In this document: in pieces, positions 6,502 through 15,577 of the stretch
Numbering within the stretch: the first letter of the stretch is position 1
How the letters are laid out: each line of letters starts with the position of its first letter
Source: Anaerofustis stercorihominis
Lineage (GTDB): Bacteria; Bacillota; Clostridia; Eubacteriales; Anaerofustaceae
Assembly: GCA_015058295.1 (NCBI GenBank)
Contig: SVCP01000008.1
Coordinates: 1 to 54,691 of the forward strand
Reading direction: 5' to 3'
DNA length: 54,691 bases
The notes under the pieces: model-generated
Database searches by the model: none
Told to the model about the DNA's origin: nothing
What the model saw: only the letters and a program-made list of their open reading frames with translations
Translations under genes and position numbers: made by a program

Positions 6502-9453
6502 ATGCAAAGACCCCCTATAGATATGTTTGCTCATAAGAAAAAGACAGCAAAGACCGTAAAAAGGGAACCGAAACCCATAAATAAGTTTTTATGGATACTC
6601 CTTGCGGTAGTTGCAGTAGTCGGAATTCTTCTGGGTACCTGTTCAAACATTTATGTTGACATTATGTGGTATTCGGAAATGGGATACCTCAGTGTGTACT
6701 TCAAGGAACTCATAACAAAGATTATTATGAGTATTCCGCAGTTTATTGTACTCGCCGTGCTTCTGAGCATTTATTTCCGCACCCTTGCAAAAGCAAAAAA
6801 AGGTGATGACGACGAAAAGAAAGCACCTGAAGTAAAAGCAGAAGTAATCAACGAAGAAACTGCAGAAGAAAATTTTGCACAGGACGAAAAACCTGTCGAC
6901 GAAGTGAAAAAAGACGGCCCTGTAATCAAAAAAGGCAAATTCGTCTACACATGGCTTCCGCTTATTCTGGCAGGTATAATTGCCGCTGTCGTGTCGTTTG
7001 ACAGCACAGCCACATTATGGAACGAATGGCTTGAGTTTATGAATTCACAGCCGTTTAACGAATTTGACCCGATCTTCGGAAAAGATATTTCGTTTTATGT
7101 GTTCAGACTTCCGTTTCTGAGAGGTCTTGTGAATGAACTGTATCTTCTCCTTCTTATGATCTTCGGAGGAACATTCCTTTACAGCTTTGTCCTTCTTATT
7201 GACAAGAGCGAAGTGGAACGCTCTCTTGAAAACCTGAGTGTTGATCCTGACGAAGCAAAAGGCATCATCAAGAAGATCGCGGAAGCTATGAGAGTTCAGC
7301 TCAGTGTGTTTGTTGCACTCTTTATGATAGTTGCTGCGTTCGGAATGTATCTGTCAAGATTCGAGGTGCTGCAGAGCAGCGCAGGAATATTCTACGGTGC
7401 ATCGTATACTGATGTAAAGATACTCCTTCCGCTGAAAAATATAACCATAATACTTCTCGTTCTTTCTGCAGGATCGGTACTTCTGTTCGGATTCAAAAAG
7501 AAAATCAAGCCTGTATTTATCATGGCGGCGCTTCTCGCAGGTGTTACCCTTATCGGAAATATAGGCGCCTGGGCAGTGGAAGGATATGTGGTTGAACCGA
7601 ACCAGTACTCAAAAGAAGAAGAATATATCAATCACTCAATCAACTATACACAGAAGGCATTCGGTCTTGATGACGTTGAAACTGTGGAAATCACCCTTGA
7701 TGAAAAGATGACAGCATCGGACATTAAGGAAAATATGACTACCATTAACAATATCCCCATCAACGACTACCGCCCGACACTTGACACATACAACTCAATT
7801 CAGTCAATGCGTTCATACTATGTATTCAATGACGTGGATATCGACAGATATATGGTTGACGGAGAATATACGGAAGTATTCATTTCCGCAAGGGAACTTG
7901 ATACAGACCTTCTTGCGGACAGTGCGCAGAACTGGATCAACAAACACCTCAAATATACTCACGGTATGGGTGTTGCCGTATCAAGCGTAAACGCCGTAAA
8001 CTCCACAGGTCAGCCTGAACTTATCGCTCAGGATATTCCCACGGTTACTGAATTCGAAACACTTGATATCGACCAGGGAAGGATCTATTTCGGGGAATCA
8101 ACAGATGAGTATTCCGTCGTAAACACAAAGGCTATGGAATTTGACTACCCGTCAGGCAACTCCAACATCGAAAATGTATATGACGGAGAAGCAGGCATAA
8201 AGATGAACCTTCTCAACAGAATCGTGTTCTCCATCAAGTACGGTACAACAAAATTCCTCTTCTCTTCCGACATCACATCCGACAGTAAGATACTTCTCAA
8301 CAGAAATATCGAAAGCAGGGTAATGTCAATCGCTCCGTTCCTTTCATACGATGCGGATCCGTATATTGTGACAGTTGACGGAAAGCTTTACTGGATAATG
8401 GATGCTATGACAACCACAGACAAGTATCCGTATTCAACTCCGTACACAGAGTACGACTTCAATTATATCCGTAACTCCGTAAAGGTAGTTGTGGATGCAT
8501 ATGACGGTGATGTTACATTCTACATCATTGATAAAAACGATCCGATTGCAGCTGCATACGCTTCGATTTATCCGGCACTCTTCAAGCCTATCGAAGAAAT
8601 GCCTGCAGGACTTGTTGAGCATCTGAGATATTCGGAAACACTCTTCACCATTCAGGCAGATGTGTATCAGAACTACCATATGGAAGATACCGGCGTATTC
8701 TACAACAAGGAAGACGTATGGGAGATCGCAACACAGTTCTATGAAACAAGCAAAGATATTCAGGTAAATCCCACATATCTCATCATGAAGCGCCCCTACG
8801 AAGAAAAAGAAGAATTCATGCTTATGATACCGTATACTCCCAAGAGCAAGGACAATATGGTAGCGTGGATGGCAGGGCTTTGTGACGGTGAAAACTACGG
8901 CAAGCTTGTAGTATACCAGTATCCGAAGCAGACTCTTGTATACGGCCCGATGCAGATCGAACAGCGTATTGACCAGGATACTACTATATCTCCGCAGCTT
9001 ACTCTCCTCGGACAGCAGGGTTCGCAGGTTTTAAGAGGCAATATGCAGGCGATACTCATAGACAACGATATACTTTATGTGGAAGTTGTATATGTTCAGG
9101 CTGCAGGCGGTGAACAGGCACTTCCGGAAGTCAAGAAAGTTATCGTTTCATACGAAGATACTATCGTAATGGCTGATGATCTTATCTCAGGTATTGAAAT
9201 GATCTTCGGGGATCTTGACGGAGAGGACAAACCGCAGACACCTTCCGATAAGCCTTCAACGCCGGGATATGTTCCTTCCGGAGACGGACTTGAATCACAG
9301 GCGCTGGATCTGTTCAACAAAGCGGAACAGGCCATTGCAAGAGGCGACTGGGCGGCATACGGACAGTATCTCGACCAGCTGGGTGATGTTCTTAACAGAA
9401 TGAACACAGCTCCTTCACAGAATACAACTCCGTCTGTTGATTCTGCAGAATAA
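6502..9453 (+). CDS. UPF0182 family membrane protein
   Basis: This 983-residue protein has about seven membrane helices in the first 330 residues, broken by a Lys/Glu-rich cytoplasmic insert (about residues 95-145). A large extracytoplasmic domain follows, with the conserved family segments NYRPTL-like 'INDYRPTLDTYNSIQ', 'PFLSYDADPYIVTVDGKLYWIMD' region and 'IPYTPKSKDNMVAWMAG'. The C-terminal 90 residues form a Pro/Ser linker and a short helical segment. UPF0182 (COG1615) is widespread in Gram-positives and cyanobacteria with no agreed function. A good ribosome binding site (AAAGGAG) supports the start at 6502. It is monocistronic. Confidence 0.9.
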   Translation: MQRPPIDMFAHKKKTAKTVKREPKPINKFLWILLAVVAVVGILLGTCSNIYVDIMWYSEMGYLSVYFKELITKIIMSIPQFIVLAVLLSIYFRTLAKAKKGDDDEKKAPEVKAEVINEETAEENFAQDEKPVDEVKKDGPVIKKGKFVYTWLPLILAGIIAAVVSFDSTATLWNEWLEFMNSQPFNEFDPIFGKDISFYVFRLPFLRGLVNELYLLLLMIFGGTFLYSFVLLIDKSEVERSLENLSVDPDEAKGIIKKIAEAMRVQLSVFVALFMIVAAFGMYLSRFEVLQSSAGIFYGASYTDVKILLPLKNITIILLVLSAGSVLLFGFKKKIKPVFIMAALLAGVTLIGNIGAWAVEGYVVEPNQYSKEEEYINHSINYTQKAFGLDDVETVEITLDEKMTASDIKENMTTINNIPINDYRPTLDTYNSIQSMRSYYVFNDVDIDRYMVDGEYTEVFISARELDTDLLADSAQNWINKHLKYTHGMGVAVSSVNAVNSTGQPELIAQDIPTVTEFETLDIDQGRIYFGESTDEYSVVNTKAMEFDYPSGNSNIENVYDGEAGIKMNLLNRIVFSIKYGTTKFLFSSDITSDSKILLNRNIESRVMSIAPFLSYDADPYIVTVDGKLYWIMDAMTTTDKYPYSTPYTEYDFNYIRNSVKVVVDAYDGDVTFYIIDKNDPIAAAYASIYPALFKPIEEMPAGLVEHLRYSETLFTIQADVYQNYHMEDTGVFYNKEDVWEIATQFYETSKDIQVNPTYLIMKRPYEEKEEFMLMIPYTPKSKDNMVAWMAGLCDGENYGKLVVYQYPKQTLVYGPMQIEQRIDQDTTISPQLTLLGQQGSQVLRGNMQAILIDNDILYVEVVYVQAAGGEQALPEVKKVIVSYEDTIVMADDLISGIEMIFGDLDGEDKPQTPSDKPSTPGYVPSGDGLESQALDLFNKAEQAIARGDWAAYGQYLDQLGDVLNRMNTAPSQNTTPSVDSAE

Positions 9454-9460
9454 AAAATAT

Positions 9461-9490
9461 GCTCTCCATGTTTTATGGAGAGCTTTTTTC
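9461..9490 (+). terminator. Terminator after UPF0182 gene
   Basis: A 9-bp perfect stem (9461-9469 with 9475-9483) with a 5-base loop runs straight into six T residues. Confidence 0.88.
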
Positions 9491-9520
9491 TGTTTGTCGG
9501 AAAAGCTTTCATTAAAGAAT

Positions 9521-9544
9521 AACCCGTCAATTTTTTGACGGGTT
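9521..9544. terminator. Terminator for the convergent phosphoesterase gene
   Basis: A 10-bp perfect stem (9521-9530 with 9535-9544) and a 4-base loop lie 5 bases from the stop of the leftward gene ending at 9549. It is probably the leftward terminator and a rightward backup. Confidence 0.75.
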
Positions 9545-9548
9545 TTAT

Positions 9549-11012
9549 TTATTCTACAATAACGATCCTTCCTTCCACATCCGCATCTCTCATCTGTGAT
9601 GAGGACAGAAGTTCTTCGAAAATACCGTTGATGGACTGTGCCACGATTCTCGGGCGTTTGTTTCGGGAGACTTCTTCAATGGGGACTCCGAAAAATTCCG
9701 TGAAGCTGTTGTAGTGATATGTCTGTATACCGATTTTTATATTCATATCATCGGTAACGTCCTTGCCGTGAAGCTTCAGTTCTGTCAGTTCTTTTGATGT
9801 TTTGTTCCAGACGATCCTGACACCTCTGGAGAACTGATAGAACTCAGTATCTCCCGTATACATTTCTTCTCTGAGAAGATGTTTTACGATCCTTCTGAAC
9901 TGCTCTCCCGTCAATTCCACAAGCCACAGAGCATCATCATACGGAACGACTTCCTTGAAATCCGCATATGTGATGATTGGTCCGAGCTTTTCTTTTCTTA
10001 TGCTCCCGGATGCATACATTCCCACATCAAAGCTTGAATCTTCCTGCAACATATCCGCAAAGAGATTGCCCAGGGATGTTTCCTGTATCCTCGTGGGATG
10101 AGTAAGCTCTTTTTTAAGACGTGTGATTACGCGGTTATATTTCTTGTCCGTCTGTGATTTATATGCATTGAGCGCATCCTCAAGAGCCGTATCTCTCGGA
10201 GCAGTATCTTCATTGATGGGAACACACTGCCATTCGTAGCCAAGGATCTTTCTTCCGGACTCATCTATTGTAATATCGATTCTGCCTATCTGGTCAGTTC
10301 CGCATCCTGCGTGAACGATGGGAATGCCGTTTACTACTTCCGGCTTGTCCATAAATGTATGTGAGTGTCCTCCGATTATCAGATCAACGCCCCATTCGCT
10401 TTGTGACAGTATGCGTGCAAGTTCCTTGTCCTGTTCCAGACCGATATGAGTAAGGAGTACAGTAAAGTCCACATCTGTTGTTTTATAGTTATCGCATATT
10501 ACAGATACTTCCGCAGCAGCTTCCTTTACATCAACAAACGTTCCGATGAGCTCTTCACCTTTGAGAGTTGCGAGTACTTCCATAGTGATTATGCCGATGA
10601 ACATGATCTTCAGGCCTCCGGCTTCGATTATTTTATATGGTGCGAATATTCTCTGATTATTCAGCGTAATGAAGAAGTTTGCGTTTACGATAGGGAATTT
10701 TGCACATTTTTCGATGAACAGAAGGTGTGAAAGTCCGTAATCTATTTCGTGATTGCCGATTGTGGCGATGTCCGGAGCAAGAATATTCATCATTTCAATG
10801 GTGGATATTCCCTTGAATTCACTGTCGATTATTGACCCGCGGAACATATCTCCCGCAATTGCATATATGACATTTTCTTCTTCGCTTCTGACCCGGTTTA
10901 TGTATCCTGAAAGAAGGGAAAGCCCTCCTACGGAAACTTCACCGATTTCTTCCGCAAGAAAATCTCCGTGCATGTCGTTGGAATGTAAAATAGTAAGTTT
11001 TTTTGTTGTCAT
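9549..11012 (-). CDS. 5'-nucleotidase / UDP-sugar hydrolase family metallophosphoesterase
   Basis: This 487-residue two-domain protein has a calcineurin-type metallophosphoesterase domain: SNDMHGD (residues 10-16), AGDMFRG, GNHEIDYG and GGHSHTFMD. Its 5'-nucleotidase C-terminal domain has the LGNLFADM segment. These motifs supply the two-metal site and the substrate-binding domain of periplasmic UshA-like enzymes. There is no signal peptide, so the protein is predicted to be cytoplasmic, unlike classical UshA. Nucleotide dephosphorylation is the family role; the true substrate is unknown. The stop lies just inside a terminator. Confidence 0.88.
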   Translation of the reverse strand: MTTKKLTILHSNDMHGDFLAEEIGEVSVGGLSLLSGYINRVRSEEENVIYAIAGDMFRGSIIDSEFKGISTIEMMNILAPDIATIGNHEIDYGLSHLLFIEKCAKFPIVNANFFITLNNQRIFAPYKIIEAGGLKIMFIGIITMEVLATLKGEELIGTFVDVKEAAAEVSVICDNYKTTDVDFTVLLTHIGLEQDKELARILSQSEWGVDLIIGGHSHTFMDKPEVVNGIPIVHAGCGTDQIGRIDITIDESGRKILGYEWQCVPINEDTAPRDTALEDALNAYKSQTDKKYNRVITRLKKELTHPTRIQETSLGNLFADMLQEDSSFDVGMYASGSIRKEKLGPIITYADFKEVVPYDDALWLVELTGEQFRRIVKHLLREEMYTGDTEFYQFSRGVRIVWNKTSKELTELKLHGKDVTDDMNIKIGIQTYHYNSFTEFFGVPIEEVSRNKRPRIVAQSINGIFEELLSSSQMRDADVEGRIVIVE

Positions 11013-11132
11013 TTCGGTAATTCTCCATACTTTTTCTTATATCATACCATACGAAAGTATATTTTTCATTTACAGATACAAAAACTACCTGTTTTTAGAG
11101 TTTTTTCTGCAGAAAACATATATTGCTCCGTA

Positions 11133-12020
11133 TCAGTAACTTATACTTCTCAGAACCTTCTCAACAGCCCGCAGTCGCTTCTCTGCTTCAGGGTCAGGCT
11201 TCTGATTTATATTCCACATTTTATCGTGAGAGTTCTTTGCATCGTCATTCCACTCAATAAGCTTTTCCTGCCAGTCTGTGATGTTCTTCCATTTGTGGCG
11301 TGTGTAGTAATCATGGAATCTCTCCGTACTCACATAATACAGTTCATTATCATCTGCATATTTTTTGACTTCTTCAAGGGAAGGTGCTCTGAAAGACACA
11401 TGATCTGCCCCATGGGCAGGAGACAGTTCTCTTTCACTCGTTTCTGTCTCTGTATCTATATCTGTATATTCTCTTTCCTTTTGTTTATTTTCCTTTTCTT
11501 TTATTTCTTTTTCTTTACTTTCCTTTGTGGTATTATTCCGGGAATTATCTTCGTTATTTGCTGAATAATCGTTGTTATTCTCATAAGAGCCGGAAAAGTA
11601 CGGGCTGATGATGTAGGATGCGGTTTCTTCTTCAGTAAGTATCCAGCACTCATCAACCGTCACTGGATTTTTCTTTCCTCTTGTTTTTACGGCTTCCTGA
11701 TATATAGACTGGATGTATCGTGATGTGAGCACGTCATATTCTTCGAGTATATCCATATCGAAGAGGTCTTTTTCCGCGCAGGTGAGTATGATATCTTCCA
11801 CTTTATCAGCATCAACGCCTGTGTATCTTGCCACGGAATAAACAAGATCTTCCGAAAATTCTATGTAATACCAGTTTTTGAATATCCTGCAGAGTATATA
11901 CACATACACAGCCAGCGCATCACTTCCGAATTTCCCCGTAAGTACCGTAAGCTTTATATCATCATAAAAATCCACATCCATGGGAAAGTAATCAAGTCCT
12001 TTTTTCTGTGGTCTCGCCAT
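11133..12020 (-). CDS. DUF4373 (Lin1244/Lin1753-like) domain protein, orphan phage/plasmid-type
   Basis: This 295-residue protein opens with MARPQKKGLDYFPMDVDFYDD, the start of the DUF4373 / Lin1244-Lin1753 N-terminal domain found in phage and mobile-element replication proteins. The middle (about 150-200) is a low-complexity Lys/Glu/Asn linker, and the C-terminus has FHDYYTRHKWKNITDWQEK, resembling the DNA-binding tail of such proteins. No other phage gene is nearby, so it is either a relic or a domesticated gene. The start has a GGAGGA ribosome binding site. An inverted repeat lies 50-100 bases upstream. Confidence 0.75.
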   Translation of the reverse strand: MARPQKKGLDYFPMDVDFYDDIKLTVLTGKFGSDALAVYVYILCRIFKNWYYIEFSEDLVYSVARYTGVDADKVEDIILTCAEKDLFDMDILEEYDVLTSRYIQSIYQEAVKTRGKKNPVTVDECWILTEEETASYIISPYFSGSYENNNDYSANNEDNSRNNTTKESKEKEIKEKENKQKEREYTDIDTETETSERELSPAHGADHVSFRAPSLEEVKKYADDNELYYVSTERFHDYYTRHKWKNITDWQEKLIEWNDDAKNSHDKMWNINQKPDPEAEKRLRAVEKVLRSISY

Positions 12021-12069
12021 AATTTGTCCTCCTGCGATTGTTTGTGTCTATTGTATTTTATTTTCCTCC

Positions 12070-12118
12070 GACATAATACGACATCATTTATTATTCAGCT
12101 CATATGTCATATTATGTC
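12070..12118. promoter_or_regulatory. Candidate operator: inverted 15-mers
   Basis: A 15-base segment at 12070-12084 and its inverse at 12104-12118 match at 14 of 15 positions, separated by 19 bases. Each half itself contains two GACAT cores. It lies between the DUF4373 gene and the divergent pantothenate operon. The layout suits a dimeric repressor site, most likely for the DUF4373 gene. Confidence 0.5.
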
Positions 12119-12216
12119 ATTGTAATACCCGGAGGGATTTATGTTGTTGTTCTTGCTGTCTTGTGCTATTTACCGTAAAAACACGATATAAGGGTAAGAA
12201 AAATGTTCAAAATCTA

Positions 12217-12245
12217 TTGAAAAAAGAATTTTGCGGGAGTATAAT
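12217..12245 (+). promoter_or_regulatory. Sigma-A type promoter of pantothenate operon
   Basis: A TTGAAA -35 box (12217-12222), a 17-base spacer and a perfect TATAAT (12240-12245) lie 53 bases ahead of the transporter start. Confidence 0.8.
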
Positions 12246-12297
12246 GTGCACGAATAAGTCTTGTATCTCCTGCGGGAGAATGAGAACGGAGGAAATT

Positions 12298-12885
12298 ATG
12301 AAAAATTCAAAAACACTTTACTTAGTGGAAATGGCATTGCTTGTTTCCATCATCATTCTTATGGCATTTACGCCGATCGGTTATCTCAGAATGCCCGGCA
12401 TTGAAATCACATTTATTATGATCCCCGTGGTTATCGGTTCCGTCTTACTCGGAGAGAAGGCAGGAGCAGTTCTCGGTGGGGTATTCGGTATCACAAGCTT
12501 TATCCAGTGCTTCGGTATGAGCCAGTTCGGTGCGGCACTTCTTGCAATTAATCCATTTCTGACATTTATTCTCTGTATGGTTCCCAGAATTCTTATGGGA
12601 TATCTTTCAGGCCTTGTATATAAGCTTCTCAGAAACAACAAAAACAAACTTATCCCCTTCGGTGCGGCAGCACTCACAGGCCCTCTTACAAATACGCTTT
12701 TGTTTGTAGGCGGAGTTATCGTTATGTTCGGCAACACAGAATTTATCATGTCTCTCAGAGGCGGGCTTAATGTTATCGCATTCTTTGCGGCATTTGTAGG
12801 AATTAACGGTGTTATCGAAGCTGTTGTAAGTTTCGTTGTTTCAACAGGTATACTTACTGCCCTGAAGAAGTATATTGCAAACTAA
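12298..12885 (+). CDS. ECF transporter S component, probably pantothenate-specific
   Basis: This 195-residue membrane protein has about six hydrophobic helices. Its features typical of small ECF S components include GIEITFIMIPVVIGSVLLGEK, FGITSFIQCFG and a MVPRILMGYLSGLVY stretch. It binds a vitamin and couples to the shared ECF energising module, which is not encoded here. The next gene is a CoaX-like pantothenate kinase, so pantothenate is the likely ligand. The start at 12298 has GGAGG 5-6 bases upstream, although the frame is open earlier, to 12163. Confidence 0.85.
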   Translation: MKNSKTLYLVEMALLVSIIILMAFTPIGYLRMPGIEITFIMIPVVIGSVLLGEKAGAVLGGVFGITSFIQCFGMSQFGAALLAINPFLTFILCMVPRILMGYLSGLVYKLLRNNKNKLIPFGAAALTGPLTNTLLFVGGVIVMFGNTEFIMSLRGGLNVIAFFAAFVGINGVIEAVVSFVVSTGILTALKKYIAN

Positions 12886-12907
12886 AATATTTCAGGAGAA
12901 ACATTTA

Positions 12908-13675
12908 ATGCTTTTAGCAGTAAACGTAAGAAATTCGGTTATTGATTTCGGTGTGTTTGACAAAAGAAAAAACAAAGGCTTATTCTCCCTTACCACCGAA
13001 AAGACAATAACACCCGATGAGCTGTCAATGAAGATCTGTTGGCAGCTTGAATTTTCAGGTCTCAAAATTTCCGATATTACCGATGTTATCATCTCGAGTG
13101 TAGAGCCGGAGGTGAATGCGGTTCTGACAAAGACATTTGAAAGATTCGGTCTTGAGAGTATGTACATTGCTCCGGGAATAAAGACGGGGCTTAAACTTCG
13201 TTCGGATGATCCGAGAGAGATCGGCTCCGACCGAATCATCGATGCTGTTGCGGCGCATGATATTTATGGGTCCCCTGCGATTGTCATTTCATTCGGCACT
13301 GCGACGAGATTCGACTATGTGGCAAAAGACGGCATATTCTCTCACGCTATTACAGCGCCGGGAATACTTTCTTCTGCCCGTTCTTTATGGGAAAGTGCAT
13401 CGAAGCTTCCGAAGGTAGAGCTCAAAAAGCCGAAGAAGATACTTGCAAGCAATACTGTAAGCAGTATGCAGTCGGGGATAATGTACGGATTTATCGGACT
13501 TACGAAGCATATCGTCGAAGAAATGAAAAAAGAGATCGGAATTGAAGGAATAAAAGTTATCCTCAGCGGTCAGTACGCGCACTATCTTGCGGACGAGCTT
13601 GATTTTGTGGATGTTTATGATGAAATGCTTTCCATGAAAGGACTTGTTCTTATACATGAGAAAAACAAAAGATAA
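12908..13675 (+). CDS. coaX: Type III pantothenate kinase-like protein, divergent active site
   Basis: This 255-residue ASKHA-fold protein aligns along its length to CoaX, which phosphorylates pantothenate in coenzyme A synthesis. It has GSDRIIDAVAA (catalytic-type Asp108), FGTAT (129-133) and SMQSGIMYGFIG. Three usually conserved residues differ. The N-terminal DxGNT is NVRNS (Asn6 for Asp, Arg8 for Gly), Ser128 replaces Asp before FGTAT, and Arg134 follows. The start at 12908 has AGGAG upstream. It sits 22 bases after the S component. Activity is uncertain; a reduced or regulatory role is possible. Confidence 0.82.
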   Translation: MLLAVNVRNSVIDFGVFDKRKNKGLFSLTTEKTITPDELSMKICWQLEFSGLKISDITDVIISSVEPEVNAVLTKTFERFGLESMYIAPGIKTGLKLRSDDPREIGSDRIIDAVAAHDIYGSPAIVISFGTATRFDYVAKDGIFSHAITAPGILSSARSLWESASKLPKVELKKPKKILASNTVSSMQSGIMYGFIGLTKHIVEEMKKEIGIEGIKVILSGQYAHYLADELDFVDVYDEMLSMKGLVLIHEKNKR

Positions 13676-14627
13676 TATCTTCACAGAAAGACTGAAAATA
13701 AATAATACAGCTCTTGCTCCTCTTGCGGGATTTTCCGATGCATCGTTTCGTAGTCTGTCGCAGAATATGGGTGCGGGAATCACAGTGACTGAGATGGTAA
13801 GCGCAAAAGGTCTTGAGTATAACAACACCGCAACAAAGGAACTGCTTTATATCAACAAAGACGAAGTTTTCACAGGAATACAGCTTTTCGGAAGTGATCT
13901 GAGTGCTCTTGAAAAGGCAACAAAAATGATGAACGAAACAGACTTCCGGTTCATCGACATAAATATGGGATGCCCCGTAAGGAAAGTCGTAAAAAACGGA
14001 GACGGAAGCGCTCTTATGGGAAATATAAAACATCTTTATGATGTGGCAAAGACTGTGGTAGACAATTCCGACAAGCCTGTCAGCGCAAAGATACGCCTTG
14101 GGGTGGATGAAAACAGTATAAACTGTGTGGATGCCGCAAAAGCCCTTGAAGATGCGGGTATACAGCTTGTTACCATTCACGCAAGGACCGCAAAAATGAT
14201 GTATTCCGGCGTTGCCGACCGGGAAAAGATATCGGAAGTTGTGGATTCAGTAAATATTCCCGTTGTGGGAAACGGAGATGTGAATTCTGTGGAAGATTAT
14301 GTCAATATGCTTGAGATTACAGGCTGCGACGGTGTGGCAATCGGCAGAGGTGCTATAGGAAATCCGTTTATATTCCGACAGATCGCAGAATATAACAATA
14401 CAGGCTCATACAGTGAAGTGACTGTGAATGAGAAGATCTCCTGCATGCTCGATCATCTTGACAGAATGCTTGAGTTCAAACCTGAAAAGGTATGTTGCAG
14501 TGAATTCCGCAAGCACTTTGCATACTACACAAAGGGTATGAAGGGAGCGGCGAAACTCCGTAACGACATAAACAGTGTATATGATATTGACGGATTGAAA
14601 AACATAATATATTCTCTCGGAGAGTAA
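13656..14627 (+). CDS. dus: tRNA-dihydrouridine synthase
   Basis: This 323-residue flavoenzyme reduces uridine to dihydrouridine in tRNA D-loops. It has a TIM-barrel start APLAGFSDASF, catalytic Cys in NMGCPVRKVVKNGDGSALM, the FMN-phosphate region GNGDVNSVEDY and AIGRGAIGNPF. Length is typical. The ATG at 13656 overlaps the coaX stop by 20 bases, with AAAGGA about 13 bases upstream. An earlier TTG at 13644 is less well placed. It ends the operon that begins with the vitamin transporter. Confidence 0.92.
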   Translation: MRKTKDNIFTERLKINNTALAPLAGFSDASFRSLSQNMGAGITVTEMVSAKGLEYNNTATKELLYINKDEVFTGIQLFGSDLSALEKATKMMNETDFRFIDINMGCPVRKVVKNGDGSALMGNIKHLYDVAKTVVDNSDKPVSAKIRLGVDENSINCVDAAKALEDAGIQLVTIHARTAKMMYSGVADREKISEVVDSVNIPVVGNGDVNSVEDYVNMLEITGCDGVAIGRGAIGNPFIFRQIAEYNNTGSYSEVTVNEKISCMLDHLDRMLEFKPEKVCCSEFRKHFAYYTKGMKGAAKLRNDINSVYDIDGLKNIIYSLGE

Positions 14628-14638
14628 CGGGAAATATG

Positions 14639-14668
14639 CGATGCAGGTTATTACCTGCATCGTTTTTG
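14639..14668 (+). terminator. Terminator after dus
   Basis: A 10-bp perfect stem (14639-14648 with 14653-14662), 4-base loop and TTTTTGTTTTT tail. Confidence 0.88.
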
Positions 14669-14771
14669 TTTTTGTGGAAGTTATGTGCCGTACAGATTTA
14701 TAATCATTGATGATTTCTCAATAAAATGAGAAATACAGGGAAAAATCCTGTATCTAAACTTATAAAAACAG

Positions 14772-14800
14772 TTGTGGTGCAGTGAAATTTGATGTATAAT
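14772..14800 (+). promoter_or_regulatory. recO: Promoter overlapping the recO start region
   Basis: TTGTGG (14772-14777), a 17-base spacer and perfect TATAAT (14795-14800). The expected transcription start is at or beside the ATG at 14807. Confidence 0.5.
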
Positions 14801-14806
14801 GACATA

Positions 14807-15568
14807 ATGAGAAAATCGGAAAAAGTAAGAGCAATTGTAATCAGATCCAGAGCAAGCGGCGAGAAGGACAGGGTAATAAAGCTCCTTTGTGATGACGGAA
14901 GGTTTATAAATGCCGTTGCAAAAGGTGCGCAGAGCCTTAAAAGCAAGCACAGGGCGAGCTGTATGCTGTTTTGCCTGAGTGAATTTGTCCTCACATATAC
15001 GGGAGATTTTGCGTATGTAAGCTCCTCGGAAGTGATAAAGGGCTTTTTTACTCTGCAGCAGGATATAATGAAAATGAGTGCCGCATCGTACTTCTGCGAA
15101 GCTGTGAGCTTCTGTGAAAGTGGACAGAATGGTGAAAGTGATATTCTGTACAGGCTTCTCGGGCATTCCCTTACGGAAACTGAGAAGATGCCCGAAGAAG
15201 GGATACTTACGCTGTGCACATCGTTTGTACTTAAGTTATGTGCGAGTATGGGTATCGCACCGCATTTTGACGGTTGCAGCATATGTTCGCAGAAATATGA
15301 AAGTTATTATTTTTCACAGCGATACGGCGGAGTTGTATGCGGAGTATGCCCGGAAGGAAATATGTCGTATTATCCCGTACTGACAGCCATGGAAGCGAGA
15401 TATATGCAGTTTCTGACGTATATTGATCTGAGAAAGATTTCATCTCTTGAATTTACCGATGTATCAACGCAGAAGGACTTGTTCGTATGTGCTGACAGCT
15501 ATATGAACGAGTATTTTAACAGAAAGAATAACAGCTTCGATATGCTTATCGGCTTGTTTAATATTTAA
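14807..15568 (+). CDS. recO: DNA repair protein RecO
   Basis: This 253-residue protein has an N-terminal OB fold (VRAIVIRSRASGEKDRVIKLL) and a C-terminal helical domain with a zinc site made of C-x2-C pairs (CSICSQK and CGVCPEG). RecO helps load RecA at gaps with RecR and RecF. Alternative starts are TTG 14789 and ATG 14792; none has a clear Shine-Dalgarno. A perfect TATAAT covers the bases just before 14807, which suggests that the message may begin at this ATG. GlyRS follows after 9 bases, so the two are co-transcribed. Confidence 0.85.
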   Translation: MRKSEKVRAIVIRSRASGEKDRVIKLLCDDGRFINAVAKGAQSLKSKHRASCMLFCLSEFVLTYTGDFAYVSSSEVIKGFFTLQQDIMKMSAASYFCEAVSFCESGQNGESDILYRLLGHSLTETEKMPEEGILTLCTSFVLKLCASMGIAPHFDGCSICSQKYESYYFSQRYGGVVCGVCPEGNMSYYPVLTAMEARYMQFLTYIDLRKISSLEFTDVSTQKDLFVCADSYMNEYFNRKNNSFDMLIGLFNI

Positions 15569-15577
15569 GGAGGCGCT

